64,000 nucleotides of DNA from Amoebophrya sp. A120 (taxonomy: Eukaryota; Sar; Dinophyceae; Syndiniales; Amoebophryaceae): contig CAJINV010000002.1 of assembly GCA_905178155.1 (NCBI GenBank), positions 1,609,216 through 1,673,215 of the forward strand, in the 5' to 3' direction. The notes beneath the pieces are model-generated. The model did not search any database. It saw only the letters and a program-made list of their open reading frames with translations, and had not been told where the DNA came from. Within the stretch, counting starts at the first letter, position 1; each line of letters begins with the position of its first letter. Positions 36,101 through 48,100 of this stretch are shown in pieces. The translations under genes and the position numbers were made by a program.

Positions 36101-39100
36101 CAGATTTTTCTGAGACTTGTCATGCACGTTTCATCGCATGAGCCATGATCGATCTGTGACGCATGCCGTAGCATCACAGATTTTCTGCGGGGTTCGGGGT
36201 TTTTGATGCCTATTCCGCACGACAAATGGGCCCCTCGCCGCGTAGCAAAAATAACACTCGTCCCTTTGCTGCTCATACAATACAAATTTTTGTGAACCGC
36301 CCAAATGCAGCATGACAAGTTGCATTCTTCCAGACCCAGATATATTTGCATTTGATAGGATTTGGATCCGAAGTCGTGCTGGTAGTCGTGCTAGTCGTGT
36401 CTGGCGGACTGTTATAAAAATGAAAAATCCCCCCTCCCCATATCAAAGCGGAAATCTGTGATGCGGGATTTGTGTACACAAATCACACTTGTCTTGCAGG
36501 AAAGCACTGCACGCAGATCGCAAGCCTAAGCAGGGGCCTTTTGGTGTAGGGGCCTAGCATGGCAGACATCTGCCCTGTAGGCCTTGCAGCATTACACACC
36601 GCTTGCATATGGAGGCGGAGTCTCTGGATTTGCCTTCTGGCAAGACAGACAGGATTTGTGGTCACAAATTTGCATCACAAATTTTCGGAAGGACGTGTTT
36701 TCAATATGGGAAGGGGGGATTTTTCCCTGCAATAACTGTTACTAGGGTTGCTGGGATCATAGGATTATGCATGACAAAAGTATCGCACTCGGAGTAATGG
36801 ATTACAAATCTTTTTATTGAGGTAATCGTAATATCGCATTACAAATTCCATTTCTCATGCCGCTGAAATTTGTAATGCAGTTACTACCAGTACGATACTT
36901 TTGCAGTGCATAAAGTTGTGCTGGTTGTACCACTTCCGCTACCCGGATCCATCGTGGTAGATATCCTGTGTAAAAACGTCCCCACCCCATAGTTGTCATT
37001 CAAATTTGCATGCTGGAAATGTTTCTCATGCGGAGCCCCATGAGAAGTATTTTGTAGCCGTGTTTTGCAATTTGTAATGCTCCAATCAGAATGATATGCT
37101 GGATCTGTGACGCTTCTGACCAAGTCAAACAGGATTACACTACGAGGCCAAACTTATGACGCGCAACAGCCAAACCTGGCTGATTTGTCTAGCAGATTCC
37201 CCATCTTGAGTCTGGGGTGTTTTATGTACTGGAAAAGACCAAAATTAAAGCACAGAGAAGTTTCATCTTGACTCTGGGGTGGGGACGCTTTTACACAGGA
37301 TAGTAGAATTAGTTTCAGTACTGCTGCTCACCGACGGATCGGTACACGGCGGCTGACCCCTCGCGGGAGAATCCACAGACCCGCAAAGCGTCTGCACATT
37401 GCTGCAATCCACATCCAAATACCGAATCGTTTTGATTTGACTCTGCTGGTTGTTTGTCGTGTGGCTGTAGGTCATCGGCGCTTTAAAAACCCGGAAATAC
37501 GCGGCTCTGGATTGTAGATGACCGAAGAGCAAATTCAACTTCGGATACACATCATGCGAAAGCCCTTCCACGTAGTTTTTCAAAACCGGGTTCGGGAGGT
37601 TCTGGTAGTGCTGCTCCAGTCCGGTAATACTCAATCGGATCGAGTTGTCCTCCGTATCGTGGAATTCCACCGTAGGCTCGTGGTTCAAATTGCTGTTCTG
37701 GCCCTGCTGGTAGTACGGCGGCTGGGAGGATTGTTGTTGTTGTTGTGTAAGCGATCTGGTCCTTTTTGCTGGCAAGGACGTCGAAGTGGAAGTTGACACA
37801 ACATTACCGGTCGCAGTGGAAGATGAAACAACATGGCTCTGCGGTTGAACAACTTCTTCCACAATCTCTGGCAGATCACCGCTATCCACCAGCCCGCGCC
37901 GGTGGTCTTCCAACTCGGATAATTTATCCACGCCTTGGTTCAAGGCTACGCCCAGACGCAAAGCGTCTTCGACTGGAGCATTGTCCTCTTGTTCTTCAGG
38001 GAGGACCAATGCGCCACTCCCGTCCGTGCCCGTGGCAAGGACTGGGTTATTCTTTTTCTCTTCCTGCTTCTTCGCCTCCTCGTCCAAGCGCCTGTTTCCA
38101 TACACAGTCTTTCTTCGACATTCTACCGTGGAAGAGAGACCGCCGGAACTTATGGATTGCAAATAAGTATGTCTGGGCCTGGAATAATGCTGTCTGCGGA
38201 TTCTAGAATAAATATCTGTGTTGCATGAGCAGCAAGAGGAGCCAGTTCTTGGCACGCGGAGAGGGCATTTCTCATGCGCGATTAGCATCAAGAAGTTCTC
38301 GAAAAATCTGTGATGCTAGCACCAGGACCAGCATCACAGACCTCACGGGTGGTCATCCATGCAGAATGTTGTGCATGACAAGCCCCGAGGACTCTTCCAG
38401 ACCCAGACATTAATTTTTGCAGTTAGTAGAAGTGCTGTGCTTCCTGATCTCCCAGGCCCGGGCCGTCGACGTGCAGGTTGTGGTGAAGGTGAATCCGTTG
38501 TTTTCGTTGTGGGAAGTAAAGTATTGAGAGGAAAAATCCCCCCTCCCCATATCGAAAAGGTATGTTTCCGAAAATTTGTCTTGCTGATTTGAGACCCCAA
38601 ATCAAGTCTGTCTTGCAAGAAGACAACGCCGCAGGCTCTGCCGCACTATGCAGGCGGTTTGTCATGCTGTTGGGCCTACAGCATAGACGTTTCTCATTCT
38701 AAGCGCCTAGGCCAAAAGCTCTCTACTCAGGCTTGGCAGGAGCCTGCAGTCCTCGCCAGCAAGACAGATCTGATTTGGGTACGCAAATCCAGCATCAGAA
38801 ACTTCGTTTTGATATGGGGAGGGGGGATTTTTCCTTTTGATATAAAGGTTTGGTCCCAGTCGTCCACTCGTAGGTACTCGCCCGTGTTTATCCCCCAGAA
38901 AAAGACCGACAGGTCATATTTGTAATGCCAAAATAAATAGACAAAAAAATCTGTATTGCATGCCCTAAACAGGATGTTATGGCCTCGCCCATGACAGATT
39001 TTCCTGTGTATTTATTTTTGCATTACAAATATGACCTGTCGGTCTTTTTCTGTGGGATAGTGTTGATTATGGATTGCAAAAGTTGGAGATCGCACTCATG

Positions 39101-42100
39101 AATTGCATTGCAAGTTTCACTCTCAAGAGAGCTACAAAAAAGGGAGTTTGTCATGCTGGAAAAGGAAGACAAAATTTATTTTTGTCATGCAAATACTTAT
39201 ATCGATTGCAATTCTGTTCATGTAGGTGCGATGCAACTTTATTTCCCAGTGGTTACTAACGTGCTTGATGCAGATCTTGTTCCCCCCCAGAGGACTGGGC
39301 TCGAGTTGCCAGTGTCTGCTGGAAGACCCGCTGCCGGGATTCTGGTTTTTCGAAGTGGTTCGCAACGTGTCCGAACTACTGGTATGCATTGCAAATTATA
39401 TCGATCTGGGTCTGGAAGAATGAAGCCTGTCATGCGAAATCTGGATCACGAGAAAATCTGTGTTGCATGAACGCCAACAGTTACCCAATTCTCGCTAGGC
39501 GAAACTCGAACTTCTCATGCGGAAGAGGCATGAGGATGAGGAAGGTCTCAAAAATCTGTGATGCTTCTGTCTGCATTACAGACCATGAGTGTGGTCCGCG
39601 AGATGCATGACAAATCTTGCAATTTTTCAGACCCTGACATATTTGCATTCCATAACTGGAGGACCGGTACAACATGCGCGCGTCGTCGCAGAGCCACTCG
39701 TACTCCGGATTGTAGGGATCGTTTGTCACCGGATAAAAGTACATCTCCTTGCGTGTCCTGAGTAAAAGCGACCCCATACCAGAGTCAAGATGGGAAATCT
39801 GCTAGACAAATCAGCCAACTTTGGTTGTTTCGCATGAGAAGTTTTTTCCTAGTTGTAGTGTGATCCTGTTTAGCTAGTTCAGCAGCATCACAGATCTAGC
39901 ATATCATGCTATTTCTAGCATCGCAAATCCCAAAACACGACTAGAAAAAGCTCTTCACGGGGCTTCGCACCATGAGAAACTTTTTTGGCATGCAGATTTG
40001 CATGACAACACTGGGGTGGGGATGTTTTTACTCAGAATATTGCGGAAATGGTACAAGTTTTTCCACTCCATCGCGTAGGTGTGTCCGTCGCCCCCGGACT
40101 CGTATGAGAGTGCACAACCCCCCCTCTCCCTCATTTGTATAGCATGGACAGCAATGCAAACACCAGCACACGTGGAGGTTCCACATGACAAATTTGCGTA
40201 CCTAATGTAGTACTGTTTGGGCTCCCAAAATTTGTCATGCATAATAGTGATACAAGGGAACAACTGGAATTGTGGATTTATTTGCATGAGAAATGAGAAC
40301 GAGGGGGGGTTGTGCACTTTCATAACTCGTTCCACTTGTGGACGAGGTTGTCGCTTCTCAAGTGTTATCAAATGCAAAAGTGTCTGGGTCTGGAAACTTG
40401 TGATGGTGATTGGACAAAGAGGAGCACGCCTCAATTGGCTGCCAAGCATGACAGGTTTTGGAGATGCTGCGGCGTTGTCTATTCTGCGTGACAAACTGGG
40501 CTTCTGCATGACACCAAAGTGGCGCTTTTGGGTGATCTGCATGACAAAAGTGAGAATCATGCTAGCAGAGCATGACAAACTTGCATTCTTCCAGACCCAG
40601 ATCGATATTTGCAATGCATACGTGTAACACATTCACTGCGGGGGTGATTTTTCCGTCCTCGCTTGAGTATGGACTGCCCGGGTTGCTGTCCTATGGATTG
40701 CAAATATGTCTGGGTCTGGAAGAATGCAAGTTTGTCATGCAGAATTTGCATGCCCCATAAGGTCTGGAATGCAGGGCCTAGCATGACAGATTCTGCGAGG
40801 TCTCTATCATGCCTGTCCTGCATGAGAAATTCCCTCTCATGGTGGTCAGAAAAGGGCGTCTTTTGTTGATCACGCAAGACAGATTTTTGTGTGATCCACA
40901 GGACGCATCACAAGTTCCATCCTTCCAGACGTCCAGGGATTTTTACATTTGATATGTCCATATCACACTTGATATAGTGGCTCGTGGTCGTTGTGGTGGT
41001 CGTCGGTTCTGGCGTGGTTGTTGGTTCTGGCGTCGTGGTATCCTTTGTAAAAACGTCCCCACACCATAGTCAAGATGGGAAGTCTGCAACACAAATCCCC
41101 AAGTTTTGGGGGTTCTGCAAGACAAGTTTCCATCTGCAGTGTAGTACTGGCTGGCAAGGAAAGCCGCATGACAAAGCCATTTTCTCGTCCTGGTTACAGC
41201 ATTACAAATTCCAAAACACGACTGGAAATGCCTCTCATGGAAGTGCGCATTAGAAATCTTCCTGTCATTGCACATTTGCATGACAACTCTGGGGTGGGGA
41301 TACTTTTACACAGGATACGTGGTCGTCGGTTCTGGGGTGGTAGTTGGTGGTTGAGTCGTCGGCATCGGCGCTTGAGTCGTCGGCATCGGCGCTTGAGTCG
41401 TCGGTACCGCCGCTTGTGTCGTCGGCACTGCCGCTTGAGTCGTCGGCATCGGCGCTTGAGTCGTCGGTACCGCCGCTTGTGTCGTCGGCACTGCCGCTTG
41501 AGTCGTCGGCATCGGCGCTTGAGTCGTCGGTACCGCCGCTTGTGTCGTCGGCACTGCCGCTTGTGTCGTTGGCATCGCCGCCTGAGTTGTTGCAGTCGGC
41601 TCCTGGGTAGTTGTAGTAGTTGTTGTGGTGACAGTACTGGTGCTCGTCGTGGTACTCGTCTGAGTTGACGTGCTGTATCCTGAGTAAAAACGTACCCACA
41701 CCATAGTCAAGATGGGGAATCGGCTAGACAAGTCCACAAGTTTTGGCTGTTTTGCATGACAAACTTGCATTCGTAGTGTAGTGCGGTTTGAGCTAGCTCA
41801 GCAGCATCACAGATCTAGCATACCATGCTGATTGGAGCATGACAAATTGCAAAACACGGCTAGAAAATGCTTCTCATGGGGCTCCGCATGAGAAACATTC
41901 TCAGCATGCAGATTTGCATTACAACTCTGGTGTGGGTACGTTTTTACTCAGGATAAATCTCGTCCTGTACAAACTGGTTTTTCTGCCCCGTATTCTTATA
42001 TCAAATGTAAAAATGTCTGGGTCTGGAAGAATGTAACTTGTGATGCTGCATTTGGATTCCAAAAAAATCTGTATTGCATGAGTGGCAAAAGGCGTCCAGT

Positions 42101-45100
42101 TTGTGCTACACGGGGAGAGCATTTCTCATGCAGAATAAGCATCAGAAGGCCTTCTAAAAATCTGGGATGCTAGGGCATGCACTACAGACATCATGGGTCA
42201 TGCAAAATATGCATGACAAACCTGGCGATCTTCCAGACCCAGACATTTTTACATTTGATATCTTGAACCGCAGCGCAATCTGCGGATTCGTGTCCCCCGG
42301 CATTCTTCCGATTTTGAGCGCGAACTCGATCTTTTTGCCGCCCGCGTGGAGGTGTTTCAAGTAGTAGGGGTGGGGCTGGGAGGACGCGGGCTGCAAGAAC
42401 CTCCGAGGATCAACATGATCTCGCTTGTTATTATTTTCCGGAGAATTTTTATTCACAAAACTTCGTGCCGCCAACAAATTCCGGAGCGCGGGGCTGCACC
42501 GCGGATGGGTTTTCCCGGGCAATTCCGTGTTTCCGCACGCGTTCCGAGCAGTGTCGGTGTTTAATAAAATGTACCACTTCTTCTCCACATTCCCGTCGCA
42601 CGGTGGCCCACCGAGGTCCTCGCTATTTCCCCCTGGGTAATCATTCGAGTTCGGCCCGCCGTCGTTCGGGTTGAATTTGAGGTAGTGCTCCGATTGTGCA
42701 TGTCGAATACACACAAACACTTTGCTCAAGCACCCCGCAGACCCATCGTGATGCCCGTGAAAATTGATCTCCCACCAATCGCTCGGCCACGTACCAAGCT
42801 GCCCCGCGTCGGGCGGATTCTGGGGGTTTGCCAACGCGATTTTCGGCGGCCCGGCGGCCGAGGGCGAGACCAGCATGCGAGATTCGATTTTCGTCTTAAT
42901 CGCGTAGGTTTTCTATTGTGAGGAAAAATGAATCCCCCCTCCCCATATCGAAAAGGTACGTAGCAGAAAAATTGCAATGCTGATTTGCGACCACAAACCA
43001 TGTCTGTCTTGCAAGAAGGCAACTCCACAGACTCCGCCGCTTTATGCAGGCGATTGGTGATGCTGTTGGGCCTACAGCGTGGATGTTTTTCGTGCTAAGT
43101 GCCTAGGCCAAAGCCTCGCTACTCACACTTCGTATGGGCCTGCAGTCCTCTCCAGCAAGACAAATCTGATTTGTGTACGCAAATCCAGCATGACAAACTT
43201 CGTTTTGATATGGGGTGGAGGGATTTTTCATTTTGATATTTTCGCCCTGCTGTTCACGGGGTGTAAAGAGAACAACCCCTCATCCGGATCGGTTAGAGAT
43301 GACTGCAATTTCAACCGCGCTTCCGTTTTGCTGAAAGTCAACTGCCGATTGGTATCCGCGTGCCAAATCTGCACGTACTTCATGTTCGCGTCGGAAGTCG
43401 ACGTTTCTTCGCAGGTTAAAGCCTCCGCGCTCGGTGTCGTTTCCGGGGAATTGTTATTGTTGCCCGGGTTTGGATTGTTATTCGGATACACCACATTCTT
43501 CTGCCAAATCGCGACAGTCACGCTCGTCCCCGACAGTGCTGTGTTCTCCACGAGCGTATCACAATTTGTGAAAATCTCGCAGCCGTTGTCGCTGTAGTGC
43601 GCCAAGAACTTACAGCCGTCGTTTATAACCCGCTCAGGAGTTACAATCTCACACGTTACAATAGATGAATCTAGATTTTGCATTGCATGACGCGCATGAC
43701 AGACTCGCAGAGCGTTCCACTTTCTGCAATACAAATTTCGGGCGATTCTAGTGCGGTTTGGAACTCGAGAACTTGTCATGCGCAATCCTGTGGGAGTAAG
43801 CAAAGCTAGATCATGCACTCTTGCATTACAGATTTCCGCCAGATTCTATTGTAACGTTTGAGATTGTAACGTTTGAGCAAGTCATATCGTTCTTGTTGCA
43901 CTCGGACTCACATTTTTGACGGACCCCAAACCCGGCTGGGCAAGCGTCCGCTTGGCACGCGGATTGGAGGGGGATGCGGTACTGGAGGTCGTATCCTCTG
44001 CAAAAGTATCGCACTCGTAGTATTTATGGCAGTTATATTTATGCAGGACAAATCTCTTTTTATACCCAAAACAGCATGGCAAATTCCCTTTGTCAGGCGG
44101 AGCTAATTTGTATTGCAGTTTTAGTACGATACTTTTGCAATGCATATGTCGCAATGTTTCTTCGTTTCCGTCGGTTGGAAGTGGCTGTAGGTGAGTTGCG
44201 GCGGCGTCGGGTTCGAATTGCCGTTATACGTGACTTCCTTCTGGTACAGAAAAATGTCGTATTGTCCACCAGCGGCATTTTGGTCGTGCTGCAACGGCGT
44301 GGGGCACTCCCGGAAGATCGCACAACTATCCAAGAAAAAAACTGTGCTAGTGTAGTTGTCATGGAGTTAGAGCATCACAAATTTGTTCTGTATGACAGAG
44401 AAATCATGTCATGCGCGGCTAGCATGTGAAAAACAGGTACGAAAGCAGAACATCATGGCTGGCCAGCATGACAAGTGTTATAAACTATGTTGCGAAACAT
44501 GCACGACATGCACCGAAAGTCGCTGAATTTTTGTCGTTCCAAAACGCGCAAAATGGTGCAAAAATCGATGCAAAAAGGACAAAACGATGGCAAAAGCCAC
44601 AAAAAACGCTCCAAATTGGGGAAAATGCGACGAGAAAAAGTCCGCGAATATTCGCCGAGATTTCGCAAATTGTCGCGGCTCGGGCTCGCGTTTTTGTACA
44701 TCAAATGGGACAAAATGCGCGCAAATTAGGTCAATAGCATGCGAAATCGTGCAAAATGACGCCGAAAACGCATCAAATTAGGCAAAAACGCAACAAATGC
44801 AGCCAGTAGTACAGCAAACGGGCAAAAGTGGCACTGTTTTGGCTTAGTACAATAACAAAAGCAGCAAAATGGCCGCAAAAGCGAAACAAAAAGCACGAAA
44901 ACGCGCAAAGTTTGCCTTTTTTTGGTGCAAATGGATGAAAATGCGCGCAAATTGCGTCAATAGTTTGCGAAACGGTGCAAAATGACCCCGAAAGCGGACT
45001 TCTTTGCTTCAAAACGCGCAAAATGGTGCAAAAATCAGATCAAAAACATCAAAACGATGGCAAAAACCACAAAAAACGCTGCAAATCATAGAGAACACGA

Positions 45101-48100
45101 CGAAAAAAGTTCCGCGGATATTCGCCGGGCTTTTTAAATAAGGCCGGGCCTGGTGCTGGCGTATCCAGAACCGTAGCCAAAGCTTCTGGCGCGAAATCAC
45201 GCCCGCGAAAAATCTTCAGGCGCACCATGTTGCTGCACTTGTCCTGCCTTTCATCATTAAGCGGCGAAAAACAAGGGAAGCCGGCGCGGCTGATAATCAA
45301 ACGAGCCAAAAGCGCAAGGGTCTCGCCAAGTCTATTAGCAAGCGACGAAGGGGCAGAAAAAACGCCCAAACAGCGCAAAAAGCAGCGGAATGCGCTTGCA
45401 TTGCGATCCAAACTACACCGGTGCCCCATGTTGGAGCGGTAGCGAAACAGCTGGCCAACACGCGCCCGCTAGGCCTAATAAAGGCGCAAGCGTGACGAAA
45501 TGGGGCGCAGTCCATCGCCCGCGCGCGAAGAAGGCGGCAAGCGAGTGCGCGGGTTGTAGCGCTCAAGCCTTTCTCCTTTGTCTCTCGACGTCATTGGCTA
45601 AACCGGCGCAGACCTTACTTCGGGCATGGCACTGACGTGCCCGGGGCCGATCGAAACCGAAGCAGCTGGCGCGAAATCACGCGAGAAACCCTGGCCGCAC
45701 TATTTTGGAGACTTTTCCGGCCTTTCGTAATTGGGCGCCACCATTTCGATTCTTTTGCGCCTCGTCTTCGGCTCGACCGACTACGACATGACAAGGCAAC
45801 TTCTTTCCCGCGGGGCGGCGCGGCATGCAGCTCAGGGCTACCAAATATAGCCGCCGAGGCGGGGGTAGTGAGGTCGCGCGGGTTTTTTCTAACAGACTGG
45901 ACGACGCCGGGTCTTTTTGCTCTTTTCAGAGGAGAAACGCTTTCCCACACGCTATGGCCCCACAAGGGCCTCCACCAGGGTCGGCCCTCTGGGCCCCCGA
46001 AATCGGGCCCATAGCATGCGGGCTGGCCTGCTGCTTTTGGCGGGGTTTGCGTCCTTTGGTTTTTTTTGTGGAAAAGCCAAGCCCCCGCCGCCCCCTGAAT
46101 CGAAACGCTTTCCCGCGTGCTATAGCCACGCAAGGGCCCCTACCAAGCCCGGCCCCCTGGGCGCCCCAAATCGGGCCCATAGCATGCGAATTGGCTTGAA
46201 GATTTTGGCGAGCTTTCCGCTTTTGTTTGTTTTTTTTGTTGAAAAGTCGCGCGCCTTGGATTGCTCCCCACATTACAAGTGCTCGACCTTGTTAGCCGTC
46301 TTTGCGACCTCGAAAAATGGCCAAAAATGGTGCACATAGCACGCGGATCCGAAGCTTTTGCCATCTTCGCACTTTTTCGGCGCCCCTTATTGGGCGCCCC
46401 AAATCGGCGGAATTAGGTGCGCCAGGCGCCTCAGAATAGCGCCCCTTTTGCTGGCTCCTCTGCGTCGTTTTTTAGATCGGCGACCGATGGAATCCGCCGG
46501 GCGGCGATTCGGTGCCAGGTCAGCCAGAGCCGACCGACAGACGGAAACTCTTTATGTTCAAAGCCGCTTTCTGCCGATTGAAAGCCTGCGTTCGTTTTTC
46601 GCGGTATATGACCAGCCCCCGTTCGTTTTTCGCAGAGCCGTTTGGTGACTTCACTACATACGAACCACCCAGCGAAAAGACGCAGCGGCCAGGCGAGCGA
46701 GGGCGCGGAAACTCGGCGCCCTCTAGTCTACCACTGGCGCCCGGCCCGCTCGCCTATGGCCAGGCAAATTCCCGCGGGGCGGCGCGACATGCAACTCAGA
46801 AACACGAACCAACCAACGCAACGACACAGCGGCCAGACCAGGGCACGGAGACTCGGCGCCCCCTACCACTGGCGCCCGGCCCGCTCGCCCAGGGCCAGAC
46901 GAATTCCCGCGGGGCGGCGCGAAATGCAACGCAGAGCAGCGCGCCAACCACGGCAAAGGTCAACCAGATCGACCGCCAAGGGGCCCGGATTTTGAAAATT
47001 ACCAAGGCGGCGAAACGCGGCCACAAAAGATCCCGAGCCGAGTCATGGGTCGCGAAAGCCCACACACAGGGGAGAAACACAACCGAGGGCGAAAAATGGG
47101 AGCCCCGAAAGGGAGAAGAACAAGCCGGGCGGCTCATCCAGATAAGAACTGCGACCCATCGCGCCAAACGCGCCGGCTCTGGGCGGTGGGTCACGGGCTG
47201 GATCACGCGAAGCGACAGCACCACCCTCCGGGTTTTTTGCGTCGTTTCCCTGCGTTTCGTACGTGCATCAGGTGCAAAAAAGTTGCAGCTGATCTTTCAA
47301 AGGTCTGCCGAAATTACGAAAAAAATAAAAACGGCAGAAAGCCGGACCATAGGGCTTCGATTTTCCTCATGTTTTTCCAGCGACAGTTTTTTTAGAATTT
47401 CTTGAAACTTTTTCAAAATTCTTGTCGTAATCCATGCAGTTTTTTGTCGTAAAAGTACCCGGCTCCGCGTTTCAAATCCCGGAAGAAAAGCCGGTCGGCC
47501 GGCGGCCGGCAACAGCTAACCCCACAGCGGTCGCGGAAGAATCCCACAGGATAAGAAACGCAGGACACCGCAGGGCCCGGCATACCCCAAACAAAACGCG
47601 GACCATCCCAAAGGCCCTCCCACCACGCCCAAAGGCACGCCCGGAAACCAAGCAGGACGATAGGCAGCGCGGAAAATGCAGAAACTCCCACCATCCGCGC
47701 CAAATTTTTTTTCGCAGCGCAAGTCCTCTGCGGGATTTTTTAAAGTCACGCCCTGAATTTTTATAATTTACCGCGACTGGGGCCCGATCTGGTTGGCAAA
47801 GGCGCAGCGACCAGGCAAGGGCGCGGAGGCTCGGCGCCCTCTACCACGGGCGTCCGGCCCGCTCGCCCAGGGCCACGCAAATTCCCGCGGGGCGGCGCGA
47901 AATGAAACTCAGAGCAACACAACTACGCAGCGGCCGCGGCACGGGCACAAGGAAGATTGATAGAGCCGGCTGCGGCGGCCACTTTGCCTGCTATTTGTCA
48001 CGGTCTGGGAGCGCAGGCGCCGGGAGGGCCGTCGCCGTCCCCAGGGCGCCGGCCTCTGGCCGCTTCCCTGTCTTTCTTTTGCCAACCGCCCCGGCAGGCG

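Noticed and set aside
44393-47766. ORFs up to 297 codons in the nested insertion
   Set aside because: They follow the internal DNA repeats in shifting frames and have no recognisable protein features.
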